Positions 10,287 to 17,929 of a DNA stretch of 64,000 nt are shown here, piece after piece (positions within the stretch are counted from its first letter, which is position 1; each line of letters opens with the position of its first letter). A model generated the notes under the pieces. That model saw only the letters and a list, made by a program, of their open reading frames with translations. It had not been told where the DNA came from and did no database searches. A program made the position numbers and the translations under genes. The stretch is from Herbaspirillum sp. RTI4 (GTDB taxonomy: Bacteria; Pseudomonadota; Gammaproteobacteria; Burkholderiales; Burkholderiaceae_D), in NCBI RefSeq assembly GCF_034313965.1, contig NZ_JAVIWQ010000002.1, positions 2,480,001 to 2,544,000 on the forward strand, in the 5' to 3' direction.

Positions 10287-12953
10287 ATGCTAATTAGCCC
10301 TCCATTTATTATTAAACCACCTGCCTCACAAGTAGAAGCAGCAAACGCAATCGACGACGCCGACAGTACCGGAAATGACGCAACGGAAGCGCCCGAGAAA
10401 ACTGCTGCTGAAACCGGACAAGAAACAACTGAAATATCCGGAGCAAACGGCGGGCGCATCGACACTCACGCTCCACACCCTCACACCCCATCCCCCCGCG
10501 CCTTACGCAACCCGGCGAGCACCGCTGCCGCGCAGGCAGCGCGTGCCGCCCCGGTCGCAAGCACCTCCGCAACACGGCCCCCTCACGCAGCGACTGTCTC
10601 AACGCCCGTCGACAAAACGGCCTTAGTCGCCGCAACAGGACCAACCAGCATTTCTAATTCCGCTCACATTCTCGACAATGGCTTAAAAACCGTTGCTGCC
10701 ACCGAATCAAGCACCCTGGCCCCGGAAGGCAACTATCCCCTCGGACAAAGCCTGATGTGGCACACCGGCCTCCACCTGCAAGCCCCCTTGGAATCCCCAC
10801 ACGTCTACGCCGACGTACGCGCCATTGCCGACGGCAAAGTCATCTTCGTGCACCCGCCACGCAGCAAGGTCAGCGATGCTGACGACCCGCAAGCCTACAA
10901 CCCCTTCGGCGACCAAGCCAGCTGGACCGACAACGGCATGATCATCATCGAACATGAAACCGACATCGGCGCGCAAGAAGAAACGCTCACGACAGTCAAG
11001 TTTTACTCGGCCTACATGCATCTATCGCAGATCAAATCCGGCGTGGCCGTCAACAGCAAAGTATTCCGCAAGGACGCCATCGGCAGACCCGGCGACATCT
11101 ACGGCCACGACGGCCAGATTGAACTCTCGATCTGCTGCAACACCACAGAACTCCAGCACCTCATCGGCCGCCGCCCGGAATGGAAAGACCCGAAAACCGA
11201 ACCCAGCGCCCACGGTCGCATCGACAGCGTATTCGGTAAAACTTACATCTTCTTATCCGCGCGCACCCCCGTCATTTTCACCACGCCGACCGCCCACCAC
11301 CACAACCACACCCACGGCAGCACCCGCCTGGGCACCGCGCAATGGGTAGAAATCGACTACACCAAAGGGCAGGCCACGCTGACCACCTACCGCACCGACG
11401 GCAGTCGAGGCCATTCCACCAGCGAACCGGACTTTGAATACCAGCTCTACAAGGAATCGCAGCTGCGCCACGACTGCGTCGTGAAAGCCGGCATATCGCC
11501 GAGCAGCGCCAGTGGCTGGTTTGAGCTACTGCACTTTGGCCGCAACCTCGGGCGCGGCCCCAAGCCAGAGCAAAAAGACCCGCTACCGGAGAACGCCGTA
11601 CACTGGCGCAAAATTAAAACCGTGGACGGCGTCGACCTCTGGGCCGACCTGCACGACTGCGACAACTACGTCTTTAGCGAAGCCGATTTTTTACCTCTCA
11701 TGGGATGGAATTGCTACGGCGACGACACCAAGCCCAACGACCAGCGCTGCGACTCGCCCACCCTCAAAGCCCTGATCGCCGACCCGGCTGACCCGAAGTC
11801 TATCGGAGACAACGCCGCACTGGCGCAGCGCATCGGCCGACCCGACGTGCTCCCCAAACTGGCACGTACCATCTGCCAGTTCCCTAACGAATGGGACCGG
11901 GACACCATCGCCACGCGCTACGGCTGCATCAAAGCCGACCTCGAAGCCCGCGGCAAAGCGCACGTCTGGCCGCCCTTCGAAGCACATCTCAACAGCCTCG
12001 CCATGAGCAACTTACCGGCGAACTTCAAAGCCGCGGACTGGCATTTCCACCCCGGAGAATTCATCCGTACCTTCAAGAAATGCGCCTGGCTGAGCGTGGC
12101 CGAACTCAAGCAGCTGATTCCTCCCAAGGCGCTGAGGAAATCGAAGGGAGAATGGGTGAGTGAGACGGTTAACCCGCCGTCTTTAGTTCTGACAAAAAAA
12201 GATGACGACAATCCTTGGCCCGACCGTCTGCGCGAATTGAACAGGGCAAACCGGAAATTCTGCGTCAACAACCCTTCGCGCATGGCGGCATTTTATGGGA
12301 ATGCGTTGCAGGAAACGCAATGGCTTGAGTTGATTCGTGAAGGTAGCAATAAATTTGGAAATAAAGATGCCCAATATTGCCCATGGGATGGCCGAGGATT
12401 TTTTCAATTAACTTGGCCCGATAACTATATTAAATATTTTGAATTTAGAGGAACAGTAATTGATAGAAGAATAAAAGAAAAGCTCAACGCTGCGCAAATA
12501 ATTGCAAACAGAGACAGGGACAATTCTGGTTTGGATGATTCAAAAACAGCTATCCCTAAATCATTAAGAGAATCACGCGATAATATTACAGAAGATGAAT
12601 ATCCTTATGAATTAGGAAATACAGCAGGAGCATACTGGATGTGGAGTGGCGCCATAAACAAATCCGACAAAGAAGCGTCCAATATTAGAAAAGAGGTAGG
12701 CAATTTAAAGAATAAATATATTTATTATGAGCATAAATCATTTGGAGAAATTGCCGCCACAATTAATATTGGCTCGCCGAATAATAAATTTGAAAAAATT
12801 AATGGTATCCAGGCAAGGTTCCAGGCATATGCCGTCGCGCAATCAGTACTTTTTGATTTCCCGCAATTTAAACATGGAGGAAGCACAAAAAAAGAGGGGA
12901 GGACTATCAAAGAAACCCCTGAGGGCGTCATATTAAGAAGGGACACAAAATGA
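10287..12953 (+). CDS. T6SS cargo effector: degenerate M23-like domain plus GH19-like lysozyme tip
   Basis: This roughly 888-residue protein is encoded 150 bp behind vgrG. Its order is: a Pro/Ala/Thr-rich N-terminus (about 1-140); an M23/LytM-like beta domain (about 140-330); a middle region with WHFHPGEFIRTFKKCAWL, a phrase I associate with VgrG-linked effectors; and a C-terminal GH19-chitinase-like lysozyme domain (about 650-880) with ALQETQW and GRGFFQLTWPDNY. The likely role is peptidoglycan cleavage in a rival's periplasm. The M23-like part has lost metal ligands: HTGLH replaces HxxxD and GQIELSI replaces the HxH strand. GC content falls sharply near 12340, where the GH19 part starts, so the tip looks acquired separately. 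ATG 10287 is preferred; an in-frame GTG at 10275 is possible. The stop overlaps the next gene (ATGA). Confidence 0.82.
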   Translation: MLISPPFIIKPPASQVEAANAIDDADSTGNDATEAPEKTAAETGQETTEISGANGGRIDTHAPHPHTPSPRALRNPASTAAAQAARAAPVASTSATRPPHAATVSTPVDKTALVAATGPTSISNSAHILDNGLKTVAATESSTLAPEGNYPLGQSLMWHTGLHLQAPLESPHVYADVRAIADGKVIFVHPPRSKVSDADDPQAYNPFGDQASWTDNGMIIIEHETDIGAQEETLTTVKFYSAYMHLSQIKSGVAVNSKVFRKDAIGRPGDIYGHDGQIELSICCNTTELQHLIGRRPEWKDPKTEPSAHGRIDSVFGKTYIFLSARTPVIFTTPTAHHHNHTHGSTRLGTAQWVEIDYTKGQATLTTYRTDGSRGHSTSEPDFEYQLYKESQLRHDCVVKAGISPSSASGWFELLHFGRNLGRGPKPEQKDPLPENAVHWRKIKTVDGVDLWADLHDCDNYVFSEADFLPLMGWNCYGDDTKPNDQRCDSPTLKALIADPADPKSIGDNAALAQRIGRPDVLPKLARTICQFPNEWDRDTIATRYGCIKADLEARGKAHVWPPFEAHLNSLAMSNLPANFKAADWHFHPGEFIRTFKKCAWLSVAELKQLIPPKALRKSKGEWVSETVNPPSLVLTKKDDDNPWPDRLRELNRANRKFCVNNPSRMAAFYGNALQETQWLELIREGSNKFGNKDAQYCPWDGRGFFQLTWPDNYIKYFEFRGTVIDRRIKEKLNAAQIIANRDRDNSGLDDSKTAIPKSLRESRDNITEDEYPYELGNTAGAYWMWSGAINKSDKEASNIRKEVGNLKNKYIYYEHKSFGEIAATINIGSPNNKFEKINGIQARFQAYAVAQSVLFDFPQFKHGGSTKKEGRTIKETPEGVILRRDTK

Positions 12954-13618
12954 ATATCGTAAAAATAGTTGGCGCAATATTAATCTGTAGTGGCTTGATG
13001 AATCCCGGAATAGCCTTCTCTAAAAATGCTAAATTTAAATTATTGGATATAAATACTGAACCTGGAGCCGCTGCATTTATTGGCCCCGGTACAGCGATCA
13101 TCAAGCTTCGTAACTGTAAAATAAAATTCAACCTCGTAAAAGGTGAAATGATCACCTTCAATCCCAAAGGTATTGGAATTGGAATCCATATTGAACCTGG
13201 CGGTTTTTATAGTCTTAGCTGTTACTCAGGAAAAAAGATGGAGGGAATAAGAGAATCATATACAACTCCAGACGGAAAACTCGGTATGGATGAAGATGAT
13301 ATCGCTCGGGCGAAAGAATATCCTGATTTAAATATACATGCCGAATTTTTTAATGGGAAAAACTGGAAAGGAGTAGGCGTCACCGAAGATTATCTCGCAA
13401 CAGATAAGCCGATTCAAAACATGCGTTTCTGTCTTATTGGCGATAAGCAAGCACTTTGTGGCGGAACCACTGTTATAGAATTATTCAATCTGAAAGACCG
13501 TGGATTTGAAGAACTTACAGAGCAATTAAATCGCATCGAATTCATAGATGATGAAATTGGAAAGCCCGAACCGACACCGCCCGAACCAGAAGCGCCCCCA
13601 AAAAGAAAATGCCATTGA
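12950..13618 (+). CDS. Putative periplasmic immunity protein for the upstream GH19 effector
   Basis: This 222-residue protein has a signal-peptide-like N-terminus (MNIVKIVGAILICSGL, cleavage near GIAFS) and a Pro-rich C-terminal tail (PEPTPPEPEAPPKRK). It starts inside the effector stop as ATGA, so the two are translationally coupled, the usual arrangement for effector and immunity pairs. Five cysteines in the mature part could form disulfides in the periplasm, where a peptidoglycan-cleaving toxin must be neutralised. The gene is AT-rich like the toxin tip and unlike the vgrG side. I do not recognise the family; the immunity role is inferred from position, export signal and shared composition. 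Confidence 0.65.
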   Translation: MNIVKIVGAILICSGLMNPGIAFSKNAKFKLLDINTEPGAAAFIGPGTAIIKLRNCKIKFNLVKGEMITFNPKGIGIGIHIEPGGFYSLSCYSGKKMEGIRESYTTPDGKLGMDEDDIARAKEYPDLNIHAEFFNGKNWKGVGVTEDYLATDKPIQNMRFCLIGDKQALCGGTTVIELFNLKDRGFEELTEQLNRIEFIDDEIGKPEPTPPEPEAPPKRKCH

Positions 13619-13946
13619 TGCACGGCACTTCGTCCACTCATCTAGAATGAAAGATATTATAAAGCATCAGTACAAAAAACTTTGCCATACATAAAATATA
13701 ATATTTTTAATTTTTACTATTTTGGATATATTTGTTAAAAATAATGAATTTTAAGATAATATTGGTATATATAATATATATTATATTATTAACATTCGAA
13801 AATATTATAATCATTGGATATTTTTTACGAAATACGCGTAAAGGATATATATGATTTGAGAACGAACGCATAGAAATAAATATTAAAATGACACGATCAC
13901 ACTGAGTCAATTAAAAAAAATATTTCCAGGAGCAGAAGGAAATTAT
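13619..13946. other. Very AT-rich spacer before the orphan lysozyme cartridge
   Basis: From 13619 to about 13886 the DNA is extremely AT-rich and contains no gene I can support. From 13887 the frame of the next gene is already open and encodes residues NDTITLSQLKKIFPGAEGNY, which look like the normal first strand of a GH19 lysozyme. There is no ATG, GTG or TTG in frame for this part. An ATG at 13888 lies one base out of frame and runs into TGA after five codons. Confidence 0.6.
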
Positions 13947-14585
13947 TTGCAAGAAGTAGCAGATGAATTGAATACCGATTTAGAAAAATATAAGCTCGAT
14001 ACAATATTGCGACGCGCACATTTCTTTGCCCAGGTCCGTGAAGAGGCCGGGTCGCATTTAAAAGCTTCTGAAGAGAATCTTAATTATTTGCCAGAAAAAT
14101 TAAAATCTTTATTTCGGTACTACAAAAAAAATCCTGAGGAGGCCCTGAACGATGGGCGTTCCGTTTGTAAAAAAACAGGAAAAATAACACGCTTAGCAAA
14201 TCAAGAAAATATTGCAAATAAAGCTTATGGAAATCGAGAAGGAAATGGGCCTCCATCGACTGGAGATGGGTGGCTATATAGAGGAAGAGGAATATTTCAA
14301 TTAACAGGAAAGAATAATTACACTAAATTTGAAAACGAGTACCAGAATTATTGGGGTACTCCAAGTCCAAACTTCATAAAAAATCCAGGAGAAATAAAAA
14401 ATTTCCCCTATGATGTAAGGTCTGCCGTTTGGTATTGGGCTAGCAATTCAATTCAGACTATTGCAGACGAGGGGTCAAGTGAAGATGTGGTTGAAAAAGT
14501 AACATTTAAGATTAATATTGGAAAAGCCAATTTAAAAGAAAGAAAATCTAATTTTACAAATTTAACTTATCCGGCATTTAAATGA
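13947..14585 (+). CDS. Orphan GH19-type lysozyme cartridge, damaged or missing start
   Basis: This GH19 chitinase-like lysozyme resembles phage endolysins. It has RAHFFAQVREEAGSH with the catalytic-type Glu, EENLNYLPEKLKSLF, IANKAYGNREGNG, GDGWLYRGRGIFQLTG and a closing NIGKANLKERKSNF. The protein from the TTG at 13947 is 212 residues, but domain similarity reaches back to about 13893, where no in-frame start exists. Either translation begins at TTG or another poor codon, or a one-base change separated the domain from an ATG at 13888. A third option is that it is a cartridge once fused to a longer effector. It has no secretion domain of its own. It overlaps the next gene by four bases. It is distantly similar in fold to the tip of the effector at 10287-12953. 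Confidence 0.7.
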   Translation: MQEVADELNTDLEKYKLDTILRRAHFFAQVREEAGSHLKASEENLNYLPEKLKSLFRYYKKNPEEALNDGRSVCKKTGKITRLANQENIANKAYGNREGNGPPSTGDGWLYRGRGIFQLTGKNNYTKFENEYQNYWGTPSPNFIKNPGEIKNFPYDVRSAVWYWASNSIQTIADEGSSEDVVEKVTFKINIGKANLKERKSNFTNLTYPAFK

Positions 14586-15001
14586 AAAAATTATATAAAT
14601 GTATTATATTAATTTTAATATTGACAATCAATATGGCAAAATCAGAAGAAATAGAAACACATTGCAAAAAAGATGAAAATATTTATTTTTCATGTAGAAC
14701 AGGAAAGAAAATAATATCATTTTGCGAGTCAAAAATAAATTCTCAATCAAAATATCTTGAATATCGATTTGGAAGTCCTGGAAAAGTCGAGTTTATATTT
14801 AAAGGAAGTAGTGACAATAAATTCAATAGGGCACATATTTTATGGTCAGGAAACGCTGCCAATGCAATATGGTTTGAGAATTATGGTTTTGTTTATGTGG
14901 TTACTGATCCAATGAGGGGAGACGTTACTTTGGATGTCATAAAAAACAAACAAAAGATTGGTAAATTTGTATGCGAAAAAGATTATTACGGTGATTTTTA
15001 A
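14582..15001 (+). CDS. Putative periplasmic immunity protein for the orphan lysozyme
   Basis: This 139-residue protein has a signal peptide (MKKLYKCIILILILTINMAKS). The compact mature domain has the pattern ENIYFSCRTGKKIISFCES, then EYRFGSPGKVEFIF. I associate that pattern with a recurrent family of small exported proteins beside lysozyme-like toxins, but could not verify the family. The start codon overlaps the lysozyme stop (ATGA), implying coupled translation. It is AT-rich like the cartridge. Four cysteines suggest an oxidised periplasmic fold. The immunity function is inference. Confidence 0.65.
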   Translation: MKKLYKCIILILILTINMAKSEEIETHCKKDENIYFSCRTGKKIISFCESKINSQSKYLEYRFGSPGKVEFIFKGSSDNKFNRAHILWSGNAANAIWFENYGFVYVVTDPMRGDVTLDVIKNKQKIGKFVCEKDYYGDF

Positions 15002-15104
15002 TCTGGATCTTTTTTGATGGAGAAAAAAACTAAAAGAATATTTTAATTTATATTTAAAATAAATATAAATATTTAAAATTATATTTATTTAATTTAAATT
15101 TATC

Positions 15105-15647
15105 ATGATAAAAATTCTAATTGTTTTAAATAATTATTAATTTTTATGCGCATATATCTTTTGCAAAAATATAACTATTGATGCATTAAAAAATAAAAAT
15201 AAAAATAAAATGTAAAAAATTAAAAAATCGACCAAAGAATTAAATGAAACGGTTTATGTTGACACAAGAAAAATAGTGAAAATAAAAAATTTTGATGACG
15301 AATTCTATGTTGTTCCTGTTATTAAATTTGGTGGCGGCGTTCGTAGTGGATGTTACATACAAAAATTAAATTCTCGTTTTGAATTAGAAGAATTTATTCC
15401 TGTGGCTATTGTTGAAGGTGAAGCTTGCTATGGAATAATTTCAATATATGCATGTAATAATAAAAAATATACTGGCATTGGAGTTATTTCAGACATGAAA
15501 TTTGGGGCAAATAATTATCATCCGCAAGGAGCATTTTTAGATGTCGATGTTGTTTCACAAGTCCGCTTGAATTCGGAGTTATCAGCGATGTTAGAAGTCA
15601 CTCCTACAGCGAGTGATGCAAAAAAAATACTGAACTGTGATAAATAG
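15105..15647 (+). pseudogene. Decayed first copy of the exported protein at 15875-16435
   Basis: From about 15216 to 15647 this region encodes a protein nearly identical to the downstream copy (shared KFGGGVRSGCYIQKLNS, ISDMKFGANN and HPQGAFLD). The first part is ruined. Aligned with the intact copy, there is one extra base inside the signal-peptide region, a missing base near 15165, and six extra bases around 15195-15215. In-frame stops occur at TTATTAA and at 15213-15215. A truncated cytoplasmic product from GTG 15276 (123 residues) remains possible. This is a duplicated, degenerating cassette. Confidence 0.75.
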
Positions 15648-15774
15648 TGAATTCTGATAATTTTAAAAATGCCAGATATTATCGAATCTTAACCAGCGAA
15701 ATACCTGCACTTACTGCGGAAAATATTTTCCGATTTATAAAGCTTCTTCCGTATTAAATTCTCACCTTGCCCAG

Positions 15775-15804
15775 GCTCTCGGTCAAAACCAAGATCGAGA
15801 GTGC
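15775..15804. other. Conserved hairpin behind the decayed cassette
   Basis: GCTCTCGGTC and GATCGAGAGTGC pair around the loop AAAACCAA (one G-U pair and one bulge). The same element occurs at 16605-16636 behind the second cassette copy with compensating changes in both arms, and both are followed by TCCT. There is no typical T-tract, so a plain terminator is uncertain. Confidence 0.6.
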
Positions 15805-15874
15805 TCCTTTAAAAAGTAATGACGGTATATAAATTGTAAAAAATATAAGGAATTAATTTTAATAAGGAATTAGA

Positions 15875-16435
15875 GTGAAAAAAAATTTAATTGTATTTTT
15901 AATTATTAATTTATATGTGCAGATATCTTTTGCGAAAGATATAGTTGTTGATGCATTAAAAAACAAAAAAGAAATATCGGAAATTAAAGAGGCGACTAAA
16001 GAATTAAATGAAAAAGTTTATGTGGACACAAGTAAGATAGTGAAGGTTAAAACAGTAAATGATAAATTTTATATTGTCCCCGTTATTAAATTTGGTGGTG
16101 GTGTTCGTAGTGGGTGTTACATACAAAAATTAAACTCTCATTATGAATTAGAGGAATTTATACCTGTAGGTGTTATTGAAGGTAAGGCTTGTTATGGAAT
16201 AATATCAATATACTCATGCAATCATAAAGATGATACTGGTATTGGAATTATTTCAGATATGAAATTCGGAGCAAATAATTTTCACCCACAAGGAGCATTT
16301 TTAGATATCGATGTCGTTTCACAAGTTAGCTTAAATCCAGAGTTGTCATCAAAAATACAAGTTGCGCCTACCGCGAGCGAGGCAAAAAAATGTTGGGCTG
16401 TGATAAATAGTAAAATGCTGCGCTGTGATAAATAG
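15875..16435 (+). CDS. Exported protein of unknown family, immunity-like
   Basis: This 186-residue protein starts at GTG with AAGGA about 7 bases upstream. It has a signal peptide (MKKNLIVFLIINLYVQ, cleavage near SFA-KD), then a Lys/Glu-rich helix and a mature domain with KFGGGVRSGCYIQKL, KACYGIISIYSCN and SDMKFGANN. It is the intact partner of the decayed copy just upstream. Its 3' end carries a roughly 25-bp tandem duplication, so the protein ends in KKCWAVINSKMLRCDK where the other copy ends in KKILNCDK. No toxin gene lies with it. Its place in a toxin and immunity island and its export signal suggest a spare immunity protein; I do not recognise the family. Confidence 0.6.
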   Translation: MKKNLIVFLIINLYVQISFAKDIVVDALKNKKEISEIKEATKELNEKVYVDTSKIVKVKTVNDKFYIVPVIKFGGGVRSGCYIQKLNSHYELEEFIPVGVIEGKACYGIISIYSCNHKDDTGIGIISDMKFGANNFHPQGAFLDIDVVSQVSLNPELSSKIQVAPTASEAKKCWAVINSKMLRCDK

Positions 16436-16813
16436 CAAATTCAGATAATTTGAAAAAATTAAAAAATTAAAAACTTATCGAAACTTATCGAATTCGAATA
16501 ATAAAGAATGTGCACAAGAAAATTGCTTGTACTTGTCCCGGTAAATTTTTCTTCTTTCCCATAACCCATCCAGCACTAATCTCAGCGCCACTCCCGCACC
16601 ACCCGCGCCCTCGATCAAAACCAGGATCGGGGGCGCTCCTGTCAGCTTCGTCCAAGAATGCGATAATCATGCTCCCGGCACACAGGCGGATCGCTAAGAT
16701 CATGCCGAATGCCTGTCAGTTTTGCGCTTCCCCATTGCGCCGTCGCCAAAGCGATCGGTATCACCAGCGGTCATCCGCTGCATCCGCACCATCCCCTCTG
16801 CACAAGGACCCCC
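16436..16813. other. Boundary between the AT-rich island and the GC-rich chromosome
   Basis: The first 130 bp after the cassette stop are AT-rich and begin with AATTCAGATAATTTGAAAAA, matching the 3' flank of the decayed copy (15651 onward). From about 16540 the composition returns to the host level, and the second hairpin (16605-16636) sits here. The leader of the class III alcohol dehydrogenase follows. No gene is seen. Confidence 0.5.
16605..16636. other. Conserved hairpin behind the intact cassette
   Basis: GCGCCCTCGATC and GATCGGGGGCGC form a 12-bp stem with one G-U pair around AAAACCAG. It matches the hairpin at 15775-15804 in loop and lower stem, with paired changes in the upper stem, and lies about 170 bp after the cassette stop, as the other lies about 130 bp after its stop. 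Confidence 0.6.
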
Positions 16814-17920
16814 ATGAAGACGAAAGCCGCTATTGCCTGGAAAGCAGGACAACCCCTGACAATTGAAGAAGTGGAATTGGGCGGCCCCAGAGAAGGGGAG
16901 GTGTTGGTGGAAATCAAAGCCACCGGCATTTGCCATACCGATTACTACACCTTGTCGGGCGCTGATCCTGAAGGCATCTTCCCTTCGATTCTGGGCCATG
17001 AAGGCGCGGGCATCGTGGTCGATGTCGGCCCGGGTGTAAAAAGCCTCAAAAAAGACGACCATGTAATCCCGCTTTACACGCCGGAATGTCGCCAGTGCAA
17101 ATTCTGCCTCTCGCAAAAAACCAATCTGTGTCAGTCGATACGCAGCACGCAGGGCAGGGGACTGATGCCGGATGCGACCAGCCGCTTTTCCATCGACGGC
17201 AAACCTATCTACCATTACATGGGGACTTCGACCTTCTCCAATTACATTGTGGTGCCCGAAATTGCGCTGGCTAAAATCCGCGAAGATGCGCCGTTCGACA
17301 AAGTTTGCTATATCGGTTGCGGTGTCACCACCGGCGTCGGCGCAGTGCTGTTCACCGCCAAAGTAGAAGCAGGCGCGAATGTGGTGGTGTTTGGTCTGGG
17401 CGGTATCGGGCTCAACGTTATACAAGCGGCGCGTATGGTCGGTGCAGACAAAATTATCGGCGTCGATCTCAATCCCGCACGCGAAGCAATGGCGCGCAAA
17501 TTCGGTATGACGCACTTCATTAATCCGAAGGAAGTCGGCAACGTGGTCGATGCCATCATCGGCCTGACCGACGGCGGCGCAGATTATAGTTTTGAATGTA
17601 TCGGCAACGTCAACACCATGCGTCAGGCGCTGGAATGCTGCCACAAAGGATGGGGTCAATCGATCGTGATCGGCGTGGCTGACGCGGGACAAGAAATCAG
17701 CACGCGTCCCTTCCAATTGGTGACAGGACGTGTATGGAGAGGGTCGGCTTTCGGTGGCGCGCGTGGTCGCACCGATGTGCCGAAAATCGTTGACTGGTAC
17801 ATGGAAGGCAAACTCAATATCGACGATCTGATTACCCACAAGTTGCCGCTGGAGCGGATCAACGAAGGTTTCGATCTGATGAAAAGCGGTGAGTCTATCC
17901 GCACCGTCGTCGAATATTAA
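16814..17920 (+). CDS. frmA: S-(hydroxymethyl)glutathione dehydrogenase (class III alcohol dehydrogenase)
   Basis: This 368-residue zinc alcohol dehydrogenase oxidises the glutathione adduct of formaldehyde with NAD+. Seen in sequence are the catalytic-zinc region ATGICHTDYYTLSG and LGHEGAGIV, the structural-zinc cysteine cluster CRQCKFCLSQKTNLC, and the Rossmann motif VFGLGGIGLNVIQ. Length and order are those of the FrmA/AdhC family. ATG 16814 is preferred because AGGA lies a few bases upstream and the family begins with MKTKAAIAW; the frame is open further upstream. The next gene, S-formylglutathione hydrolase, follows after 9 bp, so the two form the standard formaldehyde-detoxification operon. 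Confidence 0.96.
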   Translation: MKTKAAIAWKAGQPLTIEEVELGGPREGEVLVEIKATGICHTDYYTLSGADPEGIFPSILGHEGAGIVVDVGPGVKSLKKDDHVIPLYTPECRQCKFCLSQKTNLCQSIRSTQGRGLMPDATSRFSIDGKPIYHYMGTSTFSNYIVVPEIALAKIREDAPFDKVCYIGCGVTTGVGAVLFTAKVEAGANVVVFGLGGIGLNVIQAARMVGADKIIGVDLNPAREAMARKFGMTHFINPKEVGNVVDAIIGLTDGGADYSFECIGNVNTMRQALECCHKGWGQSIVIGVADAGQEISTRPFQLVTGRVWRGSAFGGARGRTDVPKIVDWYMEGKLNIDDLITHKLPLERINEGFDLMKSGESIRTVVEY

Positions 17921-17929
17921 GGCGTGGCA

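Noticed and set aside
15276..15647. An independent intact 123-residue gene
   Set aside because: Its frame continues upstream to 15216 in alignment with the longer paralogue and then meets stops and indels, so it is the remnant of a decayed exported protein.
15775..16636. Integron attC sites between the cassettes
   Set aside because: The hairpins lack the paired R and L core boxes (GTTRRRY type), and no integrase is in the window.
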